In this document: positions 1 to 10,648 of the stretch, piece after piece | How positions within the stretch are numbered: the stretch's first letter is position 1 | Layout of the letters: each line of letters starts with the position of its first letter | Assembly (NCBI RefSeq): GCF_001708305.1 | Contig: NZ_CP016953.1 | Coordinates: 763,501-827,500, forward strand | Direction of reading: 5' to 3' | DNA from: Streptococcus himalayensis | GTDB taxonomy: Bacteria; Bacillota; Bacilli; Lactobacillales; Streptococcaceae | DNA length: 64,000 nt | Translations under genes and position numbers: made by a program | Notes under the pieces: model-generated | The model's input: only the letters and a program-made list of their open reading frames with translations | What the model was told of the DNA's origin: nothing | The model's database searches: none

Positions 1-521
1 TAGCTACTACTCCGTATTATTCTCAACGTGATGGTCGTTGGGCAGGTCGGGTTTATGGCATTGGAAATATGGATCAATTAGGTTGTGTTCCAACTGCTCT
101 TGCCATGGTCTTTTCTAGTGTAACTGGGAAAGCAGTCTTGCCGACTGAAGTGGCAGACTATCTGTATCATCAAACAAATGAATTTAATAAGGTCAATTAT
201 GGAACGACTAGTCGCGGAATTATTAAGGCAGCAGAGAATTGGAATGTAACCGCAAACGCTCTTCATTCAACTGGTATGATTGCGAATGCTTTAGCTGCTG
301 GTCACCATGTACTGGGAGCGGTTGGAACTAGTGTTTTTGCTAGTTATCCAATAACCCATGAACTCGTTTTCCAAGGTTATTCTAATGGTAAAACTTATGT
401 CAGAGATCCTTATAATGCAAGAAATAATGGCTGGTATTCTTTAGATTATCTCTTTACCCATAGAAGTTTCGATCCGATTGACAATACAGAAGGAACGCCG
501 TTCTTTGTGATTAAGAAGTAG
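1..521 (+). CDS. C39-like cysteine peptidase domain protein, 3' part
   Basis: The reading frame is open from the first base (codons begin at position 3) to the stop at 519-521, so the true start lies outside the window. The visible part holds GRWAGRVYG followed by the GCVPTALAMV segment. The Cys there is the expected catalytic nucleophile of C39-like (papain-fold) peptidases of the COG4990/peptidase_C39_2 type. A later THELVFQGYSNG segment supplies the likely catalytic His, followed by a YVRDPYNARNN segment. Such proteins are usually exported or cell-wall associated in streptococci, but the N-terminus needed to see a signal peptide is missing here. Substrate unknown. Family assignment is fairly secure, the biological role is not. 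Confidence 0.75.
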   Translation, partial: ATTPYYSQRDGRWAGRVYGIGNMDQLGCVPTALAMVFSSVTGKAVLPTEVADYLYHQTNEFNKVNYGTTSRGIIKAAENWNVTANALHSTGMIANALAAGHHVLGAVGTSVFASYPITHELVFQGYSNGKTYVRDPYNARNNGWYSLDYLFTHRSFDPIDNTEGTPFFVIKK

Positions 522-595
522 GAAACTAGTCTAATCGAAACCCTATTTGAAAAAGGTGAAGTTCTTTCGCATTCGGATCGGATAGAAATATAAAT

Positions 596-656
596 AAAAA
601 GGTTCTATAATTTTATGGTGGGGAGTTCCTGCTAATAAGATTATAGAACCTTTTTT
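596..656 (+). terminator. Long perfect hairpin with T run after the C39-like gene
   Basis: AAAAAGGTTCTATAAT (596-611) pairs with ATTATAGAACCTTTTT, leaving an unpaired centre of about 28 nt and ending in six Ts. It can terminate transcription from the left. The inner 50 bp (601-650) also resemble the terminal palindrome of the ISL3-type element at 48868-48917, so this may be a relic of an IS end reused as a terminator. Confidence 0.6.
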
Positions 657-667
657 GAGTACGGCAG

Positions 668-773
668 ATACTCTCTCAGTAAACGGAATGAACAGTAATG
701 AAAAAATAGGTAGTTTATGTCTGAGCTATCTAAGAAAGTCGCAAAATTGTTAACTTTGATTTTTATTGAGTAT
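668..773. repeat. 106-bp RUP-like miniature repeat, copy 1
   Basis: Begins ATACTCTCTC and ends GAGTAT, with an inner end reading (reverse complement) ATACTCAATAAAAATCAAAG. A clearly homologous copy of the same length lies at 10422-10527. The ends resemble those of the IS630-type element at 10649-11737. No coding capacity is seen. Size and style match the pneumococcal RUP, a non-autonomous element thought to be moved by an IS630-type transposase. Confidence 0.7.
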
Positions 774-966
774 TAGAAAAAGTTCATTCTGTTGGTCATT
801 TTCTTAATGTTTACCCATGGGTTTTTACCCAGTACTTTTTCAGGAAAGGTCTTTTTGAGAAATAAAATGGGATTTTAAGGTCTGTACATGAGCTTTTGCA
901 TTTTTAAATAAGAGAAGTTGTACAATAGGTTTAGACGATTTTAACGAATAGACATTAGGTGAATGA

Positions 967-1022
967 TGTAAACGCTTTAATTCTTGTAAATGACTTGATA
1001 ATTTAGCTCTAAAGCGTTATCA
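967..1022 (+). promoter_or_regulatory. Two cre-like sites upstream of pgi
   Basis: TGTAAACGCTTTAA at 967-980 departs from the CcpA cre consensus TGWAARCGYTWNCW at one position. CTAAAGCGTTATCA at 1009-1022 departs only at its first two bases. The cores AACGCTTTA and TAAAGCGTT are inverted with respect to each other, so they could also form a hairpin. Position 30-90 bp before pgi suits catabolite control of glycolysis. Inferred from sequence only. Confidence 0.5.
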
Positions 1023-1052
1023 TAGGAGTGAAGAACAAAATGGAGGAAAGAT

Positions 1053-2402
1053 ATGACACATATTACATTTGATTATTCAAAGGTCTTAGATAAATTTGTA
1101 GCACCACATGAAGTGGACTACATGCAAACACAGGTTACCGCAGCAGATGAGCTCTTGCGAAAAGGGACTGGTGCAGGAAGTGATTTCTTGGGTTGGTTAG
1201 ACCTTCCTGAGAATTATGACAAGGAAGAATTCGATCGCATTTTGCAAGCGGCAGAGCAAATCAAATCAGATAGTGATGTCTTGGTGGTGATTGGAATTGG
1301 AGGCTCTTACCTTGGAGCTAAGGCAGCGATTGATTTCTTAAATCATCACTTTGCAAATTTGCAAACAAAAGAAGAGCGTAAGGCACCGCAAATCCTATAT
1401 GCTGGGAACTCTATTTCATCTACCTATTTGGCTGATTTGGTGGAGTATGTCTCTGACAAGGAATTCTCTGTTAATGTCATTTCTAAATCAGGAACAACGA
1501 CAGAACCAGCGATTGCCTTTCGTGTGTTCAAAGAATTATTGATTAAGAAATATGGCCAAGAAGAAGCAAATAAACGGATTTACGCGACAACAGACCGTGA
1601 AAAAGGAGCTGTGAAGGTTGAAGCAGATGCAAATGGCTGGGAAACCTTTGTTGTTCCAGATGATATCGGCGGACGTTTCTCTGTCTTGACAGCCGTGGGC
1701 TTACTTCCTATCGCAGCTTCAGGGGCTGATATCAAAGCCTTGATGGATGGTGCAAATGCTGCTCGTAAGGACTACACATCTGATAAAATTGCTGAAAACG
1801 AAGCTTACCAATACGCAGCTCTTCGTAATATCCTGTACAGAAAAGGATATGCGACAGAAATTTTGGTGAACTACGAACCATCTCTTCAATACTTTAGTGA
1901 ATGGTGGAAACAATTGGCTGGAGAATCAGAAGGAAAAGACCAAAAAGGGATCTATCCAACTTCTGCAAACTTTTCAACGGACTTGCATTCGCTTGGACAA
2001 TTCATCCAAGAAGGAGCTCGTATTATGTTTGAAACGGTTGTCCGTGTTGATCAACCGCGTAAAAACGTGATCATTCCTGAATTTGAAGAAGATTTGGATG
2101 GACTTGGCTATATCCAAGGAAAAGATGTGGATTTTGTGAATAAAAAAGCAACAGATGGTGTGCTTCTTGCCCATACAGACGGGGATGTTCCAAATATGTT
2201 TGTGACTCTTCCAAAACAAGACGAATTCACACTTGGCTATGCGATTTATTTCTTTGAGTTAGCTATCGCTCTTTCTGGCTATTTGAATGCCATCAATCCA
2301 TTTGACCAACCAGGAGTAGAGGCTTACAAGAAAAATATGTTTGCCCTTCTTGGCAAACCAGGCTTTGAGGAATTGAGTAAAGAATTGAACGCTCGTTTAT
2401 AA
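1053..2402 (+). CDS. pgi: Glucose-6-phosphate isomerase
   Basis: Interconverts glucose-6-phosphate and fructose-6-phosphate in the cytoplasm, the second step of glycolysis. The 449-residue length is that of the short Gram-positive Pgi. Visible are the [12 protein letters not shown] segment near residue 80, the [10 protein letters not shown] sugar-phosphate-binding segment (SIS fold) near residue 145, and the conserved [14 protein letters not shown] segment near residue 207. The C-terminal QPGVEAYKK motif near residue 425 carries the conserved Lys. The start is supported by GGAGG just upstream (tggaggaaagat-ATG). Two cre-like sites lie upstream. A weak hairpin with a T run (about 2403-2441) follows the stop. 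It appears to be a single-gene unit. Confidence 0.97.
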   Translation: MTHITFDYSKVLDKFVAPHEVDYMQTQVTAADELLRKGTGAGSDFLGWLDLPENYDKEEFDRILQAAEQIKSDSDVLVVIGIGGSYLGAKAAIDFLNHHFANLQTKEERKAPQILYAGNSISSTYLADLVEYVSDKEFSVNVISKSGTTTEPAIAFRVFKELLIKKYGQEEANKRIYATTDREKGAVKVEADANGWETFVVPDDIGGRFSVLTAVGLLPIAASGADIKALMDGANAARKDYTSDKIAENEAYQYAALRNILYRKGYATEILVNYEPSLQYFSEWWKQLAGESEGKDQKGIYPTSANFSTDLHSLGQFIQEGARIMFETVVRVDQPRKNVIIPEFEEDLDGLGYIQGKDVDFVNKKATDGVLLAHTDGDVPNMFVTLPKQDEFTLGYAIYFFELAIALSGYLNAINPFDQPGVEAYKKNMFALLGKPGFEELSKELNARL

Positions 2403-2615
2403 GCAGACTGTCAACGACTTCCGTGAGGAGGTCGTTTTTTGAAGGGTTTGTTAGATTTACCATATTAATTGCACAGAATTCCCTTATCATGGAAATGGGG
2501 AGCAGTTAAAAAGGCTGTTGTTCTTGGATTTAGATAGAGGTGAATTTGCTACATCATAAATAGGACGGCGTTGTGAAAATATCGGAAAATTTTTCTTTCA
2601 TTTTTCAAAAGTTTT

Positions 2616-2624
2616 TGGTAAAAT
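2616..2624 (+). promoter_or_regulatory. Extended -10 element very close to the EamA gene start
   Basis: TGGTAAAAT ends 6 nt before the ATG at 2631. No Shine-Dalgarno sequence is visible before that ATG and no other in-frame start with a good site follows soon. If this -10 is used, the transcript would begin at or next to the start codon (leaderless). Confidence 0.35.
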
Positions 2625-2630
2625 AATTCA

Positions 2631-3551
2631 ATGAATCAGTATCAGAAACGTATTTTCACAGGAATTTTCTATGCTTTATTTTCTGGAGTCATCTGGGGAA
2701 TTTGTGGTATTTTAGGGGAGTATTTTTTTAATCACTATCAGGTTTCTTCCGGCTGGATTACCTCGACTCGTTTAGTCATTGCGGGAGTTTGTGTGCTCCT
2801 GCTATCTGCTCGTCAAAATGGAATGGCTATTTTTGACATTTGGAAGGATAAGGGGAACTACTTGCCTTTTTTGGCCTATGCAATTTTAGGGGTCTTTTCA
2901 GTTCAATTCTTCTTTTATCTCTGCATTGAATCTTCAAACGCTGCAACAGCAACGATTTTGCAGTTTATCAGCCCTGTTTTTATCCTTGTTTATAATCACT
3001 TGATGAAACGGCAAAGAGCCTCTAAATTGGCTGTTTGCTATATTGCCTTAGCCATGTTAGGGGTGACTTTGATGGCGACAAAGGGCGATTTTTCTAGTCT
3101 TGCAATCACTCCTTTTGCCCTAGCGACAGGGCTACTCAGCGCAGTAGCGGTCGGTTTTAATGTTATCTTGCCTCAACGGTTCGCAAAGCGCTATGGCTTT
3201 ATCAATACAGTTGGTTGGGGGATGCTTCTAGCAGGTCTTTTGAGCAATACCTTGTACCCAGTTACGCGCCTAACCTTTTCTTTAGACTGGGTGAGTGTTA
3301 TTATTATCTTAACGATTGCTTTATTTGGAACAGCCCTCTCTTTTTTAGTTTCGATGAAGGCGGCGTCTCTCGTTTCTCCGTTGATTGTCTCTGTGATTGG
3401 TGCGAGCGAGCCCTTGTCTTCTGCTTTGCTAAGTGTTCTATTTTTAGGCTTACAGATGGACTGGCTGTTAGTCACGGCGATGTTCTTGGTTGTAGTACCG
3501 ATGGTTTTTCTTTCGATTGAAGAATCAAAAAGTGGTCAAAAAATCCATTAG
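2631..3551 (+). CDS. EamA/DMT-family membrane transporter
   Basis: A 306-residue protein with about ten hydrophobic segments and two repeated halves, as in the drug/metabolite transporter superfamily (EamA domains). The first half has the typical ALFSGVIWGICGILGEYFF opening, followed by SSNAATATILQFISPVFI. The second half has ALFGTALSFLVSMKAASLVSP and IGASEPLSSALLSVLFLG, where the Glu-Pro in a membrane segment is characteristic. Substrate cannot be told; members export metabolites or amino acids. The gene is monocistronic, lacks a visible ribosome-binding site and may be leaderless. It ends before a short hairpin (aaagttaggttttgcctagcttttttt, about 3551-3577). Confidence 0.85.
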   Translation: MNQYQKRIFTGIFYALFSGVIWGICGILGEYFFNHYQVSSGWITSTRLVIAGVCVLLLSARQNGMAIFDIWKDKGNYLPFLAYAILGVFSVQFFFYLCIESSNAATATILQFISPVFILVYNHLMKRQRASKLAVCYIALAMLGVTLMATKGDFSSLAITPFALATGLLSAVAVGFNVILPQRFAKRYGFINTVGWGMLLAGLLSNTLYPVTRLTFSLDWVSVIIILTIALFGTALSFLVSMKAASLVSPLIVSVIGASEPLSSALLSVLFLGLQMDWLLVTAMFLVVVPMVFLSIEESKSGQKIH

Positions 3552-3663
3552 AAAGTTAGGTTTTGCCTAGCTTTTTTTATTCAGGTAGGAAAAACCTTGC
3601 TCTTATTGGTTTTTTTGAAAAATATGGTATAATAGAGTTAATTTTGATAGATGGAGTTGAGTT

Positions 3664-4023
3664 TTGAGGAAAAGTTATCGCGTCAAGAGAGAAAAAGATT
3701 TCAATGCGATTTTCAAGGAAGGACAAAACTTCGCAAATCGGAAGTTTGTTGTTTATAGATTAGAAAATCACCAGGCTCATTTTCGGACAGGACTGTCGGT
3801 GAGTAAAAAATTAGGCAATGCAGTGGTGCGAAATCGCATCAAACGCAGGATTCGGCATGTTTTAATTGAGCATCGCAGCTATATGAAAGCGCTTGATTTT
3901 GTGGTGATTGCACGTAAGGGGGTAGAAGAGTTGACCTATCAAGAATTGGAAACGAATTTACTCCATGTATTAAAACTAGCAAAAATTTATCAGGAAGGTC
4001 ATGATTGTGAAAAAGAAACGTAG
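3664..4023 (+). CDS. rnpA: Ribonuclease P protein component
   Basis: Protein subunit of RNase P, which binds the catalytic RNA and helps remove 5' leaders from pre-tRNAs. The 119 residues begin with [12 protein letters not shown] and contain the family signature RNRIKRRIR near residue 59, the basic helix that contacts RNA. The start codon is TTG at 3664, with gatggag upstream; no ATG fits the conserved N-terminus. A TATAAT box with upstream TGG lies at about 3628-3634. The gene overlaps the start of yidC and forms the conserved rnpA-yidC-jag unit. Confidence 0.95.
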   Translation: MRKSYRVKREKDFNAIFKEGQNFANRKFVVYRLENHQAHFRTGLSVSKKLGNAVVRNRIKRRIRHVLIEHRSYMKALDFVVIARKGVEELTYQELETNLLHVLKLAKIYQEGHDCEKET

Positions 4024-4822
4024 CCTGTTGGGACTTGTACTGCTATCTCTCTTGTTTCTAACAGCTTGTGGAACGAGCGATGTTACAGCAAGTACACCAG
4101 ACGCTTGGGGGAAATTTGTCTATTTCTTTGCAGAAATGATTCGCATTCTATCTTTTAATGGTAGTACTGGAATTGGGATTATTCTGTTTACCTTGGTCAT
4201 TCGCACGGTTCTCTTGCCAGTTTTCCAACTACAAATCAATGCTTCTCGGAAAATGCAGGAGATTCAGCCGCAAATGAAGGCGCTCCAAGAAAAATATCCT
4301 GGACGAGATATGGAAAGTCGGACACGGTTGGAAGAGGAACGTCAGCGTTTGTTTAAGGAAGAAGGGGTGAAACCTTCGGCTGCCATGTGGCCGATCTTAA
4401 TCCAAATGCCCGTTCTTTTGGCCTTGTTCAATGCTCTGACAAGAGTGGATTTCCTGCAACAAGGACATTTTCTGTGGCTGAATTTAGCTGAAAAAGATCC
4501 CTACTTTATCCTGCCAATTCTAGCAGCTGGGTTTACCTTTTTAAGTACTTGGCTCAGCAATAAGGGCTTGGTGGAAAAGAATGGTCTAACCACAGGAATG
4601 ATGGTTGTAATGCCTGTTATCATCTTTATCTTTACCTTGCAGGTGGCTAGTGGTGTGGCTCTTTACTGGAGTACATCGAATGCCTATCAAGTTTTTCAGA
4701 CTTTGATTTTAAGTAATCCCTTCAAGATGATTGCAGAAAGACAGGCAAAAGAAGAAGCGGAACGGGAGTTAGTTGCTAAGAAAAAACGTGCCATGAAAAA
4801 AGCACAGAAAAAGAAAAAGTAA
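4007..4822 (+). CDS. yidC: YidC/Oxa1-family membrane protein insertase (lipoprotein)
   Basis: Inserts and folds membrane proteins, alone or with SecYEG. A signal peptide ends in the lipobox LTAC near residues 19-22 (FLFLTAC-type), so the mature protein is probably lipid-anchored as in other Gram-positive YidC1/SpoIIIJ proteins. Five membrane segments follow, with the conserved [17 protein letters not shown] region holding the functional Arg, a cytoplasmic helical hairpin ([16 protein letters not shown]), and a Lys-rich tail that may touch the ribosome. I prefer GTG at 4007 over ATG at 4001: AGGAAGG (3992-3998) is 8 nt from the GTG but only 2 nt from the ATG. The gene overlaps rnpA by 17 bp. 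Confidence 0.93.
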   Translation: MKKKRSLLGLVLLSLLFLTACGTSDVTASTPDAWGKFVYFFAEMIRILSFNGSTGIGIILFTLVIRTVLLPVFQLQINASRKMQEIQPQMKALQEKYPGRDMESRTRLEEERQRLFKEEGVKPSAAMWPILIQMPVLLALFNALTRVDFLQQGHFLWLNLAEKDPYFILPILAAGFTFLSTWLSNKGLVEKNGLTTGMMVVMPVIIFIFTLQVASGVALYWSTSNAYQVFQTLILSNPFKMIAERQAKEEAERELVAKKKRAMKKAQKKKK

Positions 4823-4837
4823 AGGAGGACTCTTGCT

Positions 4838-5845
4838 ATGGTAGTATTTACAGGAGCGAGTGTCGAAGAGGCCATCCAGAATGGTCTGCGTGAATTGGAT
4901 ATCCCACGGATGAAGGCGCATATTAAGGTCATCTCTCGTGAGAAAAAGGGCTTTTTAGGCTTATTTGGTAAAAAAGATGCCCAAGTCGATGTAGAGCCAA
5001 TCAGTGAAATCACTGTTGTTAAGGCAAATCAAAAGGCTGTTAAGGGAGTTCCAGAGGAAATCAATGCACAAAATGAGCCTGTTAAAAGTGTGAGTGAAGC
5101 GACAGTCGATTTGGGACGTGTGGTTGAAGCCATCAAAAAAATCGAAGAAGAGGGTGAAGAAATTTCAGATGACGTTAAAACTGAAATTTTAAAACATGAA
5201 AAAGAACCGACTACAATTTTAGAGGAAACAGGAACGATGGATCTGTTTATCGAAAAAGTAGAAAGTCGTGAAACGGTTAATCTTGAAGATACCAATGTGA
5301 TTTCTTTTGAACGTGCGATTGAAAAACGCAAAGAGCAGTCTATGGCTGAAGAATTGGGGATTGAAGTAGAAGAAGTTCCTGAAACAGATATTGAAGAGGT
5401 CGTTGAAAAAGTGACGGCTTATGTACAGACGATTGTCGATGAGATGGATGTCGAAGCGACCATTAGCAGTGAGAACAATCGCCGTAGTATCAATATGCAG
5501 ATTGATACCAATGAACCTGGGCGGATTATTGGCTATCATGGCAAGGTCTTGAAAGCTCTCCAATTGCTAGCGCAGAACTACCTCTACAATCAATATACGA
5601 AGAGTTTCTACATTTCCATTAATGTCAATGATTATGTGGAACATCGGGCAGAGGTCTTGCAAAGCTATGCACAAAAATTAGCCGATCGCGTCTTGGAAGA
5701 GCGTCGTAGCCAACAGACGGATCCCATGTCGAATAATGAACGTAAAATTATTCACCGCATTGTTTCTCGGATTGATGGCGTAACGAGTTATTCTGAAGGT
5801 GATGAACCTAATCGCTATGTGGTGGTCGATATTGACAGAGATTAG
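4838..5845 (+). CDS. jag: Jag/KhpB RNA-binding protein
   Basis: RNA-binding protein (Jag, also KhpB or EloR) that in streptococci works with KhpA and controls cell elongation and division. The N-terminal Jag-N domain (about residues 1-50) includes SREKKGFLGLFGKKDA. A long acidic linker follows (about 55-190). Then comes a KH domain (about 195-265) with the RIIGYHGKVLKALQLLAQ segment, whose GxxG loop reads GYHG. A C-terminal R3H domain holds ISRIDGVTSYSEG. The length of 335 fits streptococcal homologues. A strong AAAGGAGG lies before the ATG. Third gene of the rnpA-yidC-jag unit. Confidence 0.93.
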   Translation: MVVFTGASVEEAIQNGLRELDIPRMKAHIKVISREKKGFLGLFGKKDAQVDVEPISEITVVKANQKAVKGVPEEINAQNEPVKSVSEATVDLGRVVEAIKKIEEEGEEISDDVKTEILKHEKEPTTILEETGTMDLFIEKVESRETVNLEDTNVISFERAIEKRKEQSMAEELGIEVEEVPETDIEEVVEKVTAYVQTIVDEMDVEATISSENNRRSINMQIDTNEPGRIIGYHGKVLKALQLLAQNYLYNQYTKSFYISINVNDYVEHRAEVLQSYAQKLADRVLEERRSQQTDPMSNNERKIIHRIVSRIDGVTSYSEGDEPNRYVVVDIDRD

Positions 5846-5850
5846 TAAGG

Positions 5851-5884
5851 ACTGAGAAGAATTTCTTCTCAGTTTGTCTTTTAT
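5851..5884 (+). terminator. Terminator of the rnpA-yidC-jag unit
   Basis: ACTGAGAAG (5851-5859) pairs with CTTCTCAGT (5864-5872) around a 4-nt loop, followed by TTGTCTTTTAT. Classical position just after jag. Confidence 0.8.
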
Positions 5885-5986
5885 AGTGGATGGAAAAAGG
5901 AATGGGACAAGGCAAGGAGCTGTAGATAAAACTGGGGTTCATCACAGCGATTTAACGATGTTCGTACCTGTATTTAATTCACTATA
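5882..5986. repeat. 105-bp element with inverted ends (MITE-like)
   Basis: TATAGTG at 5882-5888 is mirrored by CACTATA at 5980-5986. The stretch between has no ORF and sits exactly between the jag terminator and the next gene's ribosome-binding site. An inner GTAGATAAAACTGG resembles GATAGATAAAACTAGC within the repeat at 29459-29668. Probably a non-autonomous insertion with TA at its borders; no second full copy is seen in this window. Confidence 0.45.
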
Positions 5987-6001
5987 TAGAGAGGAGAAAG
6001 C

Positions 6002-6631
6002 ATGTTTCAAGCGTTAGAAGCCTTTTTACAGCATCAAGGAGAGAAGTATATCTCGCCTCAAAAAGCAGGAGAACTGGCAACTTATATGGAGAATTTGAAA
6101 GCAAAGGGACAGGCAGCTAGAAAAGAATTTCAAGCCCTGTCCAAAACTTTTCAGGCAATGGAACCTCAGTTGACTATGTTACAGACCAGTCAATGGATGA
6201 ATCAGGCACAGATATTGCGTCCGCATTTTTGGACTTACTTTCAAGCAGAGGGAACGGAGAGCGAGCCCATGTTTGCCCTACGTTTGTATGGCACACCTGA
6301 AGATTTTGGGGTTTCAGTAGAGGTGAGCTTTCTGGAGAGAAAAAGAGACGATGAAAGCTTGAGGAAGCAAAATCGTGTGCTCGAACGTCCGCTTGTTTCA
6401 CCTGTTTATTATGTGGTCCAAGGAGTGGATGCGGTAGAGAACTGGTCTGGAACAGAAGAGAATCGTCATCGCTTGAGAGAGTTGATCCTGCAAGGAGTAG
6501 TCAGAAAAGTGTTGCTAAGGGAGAATATATCTCTTAAAGGAAGGGCAGACCAAAGAACGGTTTTACAGGATTTGGCAAAAGCCTATGACCATCTAGAACC
6601 TTTTTATCAGTTGACTCGCCAGAAATCTTGA
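6002..6631 (+). CDS. Unrecognised protein, about 209 residues
   Basis: I do not recognise the family. The ATG at 6002 has a good AGAGGAGAAAGC site. The first 60 residues look helical and charged (KAGELATYMENLKAKGQAARKEFQALSKTFQ). A centre with alternating hydrophobic residues follows (PMFALRLYGTPEDFGVSVEVSFLERKR), then a helical C-terminus. No signal peptide or membrane segment is seen, so it is probably cytoplasmic. Codon use resembles its neighbours. It lies between jag and gltX with only about 67 bp to gltX, but gltX has its own likely -10 (TATAAT near 6661). Possibly a lineage-specific streptococcal gene. Confidence 0.7.
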   Translation: MFQALEAFLQHQGEKYISPQKAGELATYMENLKAKGQAARKEFQALSKTFQAMEPQLTMLQTSQWMNQAQILRPHFWTYFQAEGTESEPMFALRLYGTPEDFGVSVEVSFLERKRDDESLRKQNRVLERPLVSPVYYVVQGVDAVENWSGTEENRHRLRELILQGVVRKVLLRENISLKGRADQRTVLQDLAKAYDHLEPFYQLTRQKS

Positions 6632-6698
6632 GCAGATACTTAAAAAAATGCTGGAACTGTGATATAATGAGAGGGATTGAAAAACACAGGAGAGAAAC

Positions 6699-8159
6699 AT
6701 GACAAAACCTATTCGTGTGCGTTACGCACCAAGTCCAACAGGGCTATTACATATCGGAAATGCGCGGACGGCGCTCTTTAACTATTTGTATGCTCGTCAC
6801 CATGGCGGAACCTTTTTGATTCGGATTGAAGACACGGATCGTAAGCGCCATGTCGAAGACGGGGAGCGTTCGCAGCTGGAAAATCTACGGTGGTTGGGAA
6901 TTGATTGGGATGAAAGTCCAGAAACCCACGAACAATACCGTCAGTCAGAGCGTCTTGAGATTTACCAACAATATGTCGATGAGTTGTTGGAAAAAGGCTT
7001 GGCCTATAAGTCTTATGTTACTGAAGAAGAATTAGCGGCTGAGCGTGAGCGTCAAGAAGCAGCTGGTGAAACGCCGCGTTATATCAATGAGTATCTTGGT
7101 ATGTCAGATGAAGAAAAAGCGGCTTACGTTGCAGAACGTGAGGCGGCAGGGATTGTGCCGACCGTTCGTCTAGCTGTAGATGAAGCTGGTATCTACAAAT
7201 GGACAGATATGGTCAAGGGTGAGATTGAATTTGAGGGTGGTAACATCGGTGGCGACTGGGTTATCCAGAAAAAAGATGGTTATCCAACCTATAACTTTGC
7301 TGTTGTGATTGACGATCACTTGATGGCGATTTCCCACGTTATCCGTGGGGATGACCATATTGCCAATACCCCTAAACAGCTCATGGTCTATGAGGCCCTT
7401 GGCTGGGAAGCACCAGCATTTGGTCACATGACTTTAATTATCAATTCTGAAACGGGTAAAAAGTTGTCTAAGCGTGATACCAATACGCTTCAGTTTATCG
7501 AAGATTACCGCAAGAAAGGCTACCTACCAGAAGCTGTCTTTAACTTTATTGCCCTTCTTGGTTGGAATCCTGGTGGAGAGGATGAAATCTTCTCTCGTGA
7601 GGAATTGATTCAGCTCTTTGATGAAAACCGTCTCAGCAAGTCTCCAGCAGCCTTTGACCAAAAGAAACTGGACTGGATGAGCAATGACTACATCAAGAAT
7701 GCCGATTTTGCAACGATTTTTGAACTGGCTAAACCATTCTTGGCAGAGGCAGGTCGTTTGACAGATAAGGCTGAAAAATTGGTGGAATTATACAAACCAC
7801 AAATGAAGGCAGCTGATGAAATTGTGCCATTGACCGATCTTTTCTTTGAAGATTTTCCAGCTTTGACAGAGGCTGAAAAAGAAGTCATGGCAGGAGAAAC
7901 CGTACCGACAGTTCTGACAGCTTTCAAGGAAAAATTAGAAGCCATGACCGAGGAAGACTTCAAATCTGAAAACATCTTCCCACAAATCAAAGCGGTTCAA
8001 AAGGAAACAGGTATCAAGGGGAAAAACCTCTTTATGCCAATCCGTATCGCTGTTTCAGGCGAGATGCACGGACCAGAACTGCCAGATACCATTTATCTAC
8101 TCGGTCGTGAAAAATCAATCCAGCATTTGGACAATATGCTGGCAGCTATTGGAAAATAA
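6699..8159 (+). CDS. gltX: Glutamyl-tRNA synthetase
   Basis: Class I aminoacyl-tRNA synthetase that charges tRNA-Glu; in Firmicutes lacking GlnRS the same enzyme also mis-charges tRNA-Gln for later amidation. The signature [19 protein letters not shown] (HIGH-type motif HIGN) is at residues 10-28. The KLSKR (KMSKS-type) motif falls near residue 255 ([11 protein letters not shown]). The 486-residue length matches bacterial GltX. The start is supported by AGGAGAGAAAC upstream. It is followed by a modest hairpin. Confidence 0.97.
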   Translation: MTKPIRVRYAPSPTGLLHIGNARTALFNYLYARHHGGTFLIRIEDTDRKRHVEDGERSQLENLRWLGIDWDESPETHEQYRQSERLEIYQQYVDELLEKGLAYKSYVTEEELAAERERQEAAGETPRYINEYLGMSDEEKAAYVAEREAAGIVPTVRLAVDEAGIYKWTDMVKGEIEFEGGNIGGDWVIQKKDGYPTYNFAVVIDDHLMAISHVIRGDDHIANTPKQLMVYEALGWEAPAFGHMTLIINSETGKKLSKRDTNTLQFIEDYRKKGYLPEAVFNFIALLGWNPGGEDEIFSREELIQLFDENRLSKSPAAFDQKKLDWMSNDYIKNADFATIFELAKPFLAEAGRLTDKAEKLVELYKPQMKAADEIVPLTDLFFEDFPALTEAEKEVMAGETVPTVLTAFKEKLEAMTEEDFKSENIFPQIKAVQKETGIKGKNLFMPIRIAVSGEMHGPELPDTIYLLGREKSIQHLDNMLAAIGK

Positions 8160-8166
8160 ACAGATG

Positions 8167-8196
8167 CAAGTCTAGAAATCAATTCTAGGCTTGTTT
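8167..8196 (+). terminator. Weak hairpin after gltX
   Basis: CAAGTCTAGAA pairs with TTCTAGGCTTG (one G-T pair) around a 5-nt loop and is followed by only three Ts, so termination may be partial. Confidence 0.45.
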
Positions 8197-8246
8197 GCCT
8201 ATTGTCGGTCTTGGGACGGATTTTCGAAAAAAGTAAGCGAATTCTC

Positions 8247-8274
8247 TTGACTATTTTTGACCAAATGATATAAT
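8247..8274 (+). promoter_or_regulatory. Promoter of groESL
   Basis: TTGACT at 8247-8252 and TATAAT at 8269-8274 with a 16-bp spacer. The CIRCE operator starts 14 bp downstream, so transcription would begin just before or in the operator. Confidence 0.85.
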
Positions 8275-8287
8275 AAAACCATAGAAA

Positions 8288-8314
8288 TTAGCACTCACCT
8301 AGAAAGAGTGCTAA
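8288..8314. promoter_or_regulatory. CIRCE operator (HrcA site)
   Basis: Perfect inverted repeat TTAGCACTC - 9 bp - GAGTGCTAA, the binding site of the heat-shock repressor HrcA. It lies between the promoter and groES, so HrcA would block groESL transcription until stress removes it. hrcA itself is not in this window. Confidence 0.95.
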
Positions 8315-8335
8315 ACGAATTCTTGGAGGTAAGAT

Positions 8336-10256
<1,921 letters not shown>

Positions 10257-10262
10257 TAATCA

Positions 10263-10295
10263 ACTCTCGTAGAAGCTATTCTGCGAGAGTTTTTG
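10263..10295 (+). terminator. Terminator of groESL
   Basis: ACTCTCGTAGAA pairs with TTCTGCGAGAGT (one mismatch) around a short loop, then TTTTTGC. Confidence 0.85.
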
Positions 10296-10421
10296 CATAC
10301 TAATACTTATCAAAAATCAAAGTCTGACGTTGTTATACTTATTTAATTTCAAAAATAGTCATTTTATCTGAAGATATTTATTTTAGTCTTAAAATGCAGA
10401 GGACTAAATGAGTTAAATAGG

Positions 10422-10605
10422 ATACTCTTTCAGTACATGGAATAGACAGTAATAAAAAAATAAGTGGCTTATGTCTGAACCATCTAAGAGAGTAGTAAAA
10501 ATGCTAACTTTGATTTTCATTGAGTATTAACTCACCTTGCTACACTCTAGTTCTACCTGCGGTTTCATTGCCTAGTCAGATGTTGATGTTTATAAAGTAT
10601 TGCTT
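10422..10605. repeat. Composite of miniature repeats after groEL
   Basis: 10422-10527 is a 106-bp copy of the RUP-like repeat at 668-773 (ATACTCTTTC ... GAGTAT). It runs directly into 10528-10605, a shortened member of the second repeat family: it keeps TTAACTCACCTTGCT, CCTGCGGTTT and CTAGTCAGATGTTGATG, which are all present in the longer copies at 29459-29668 and 41385-41763. A further isolated end, TACTTATCAAAAATCAAAG, lies near 10311. The 430 bp between groEL and the IS630 element hold nothing else I can identify. Confidence 0.7.
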
Positions 10606-10648
10606 ACGGATAGAACGGAAGCTAGAATGGCGTAATGCGACTTTCTTA

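Noticed and set aside
936..946. ComX-type cin-box (AACGAATA) upstream of pgi and a second near 63190
   Set aside because: One mismatch to TACGAATA, no competence gene follows, and such octamers are expected by chance in AT-rich DNA.
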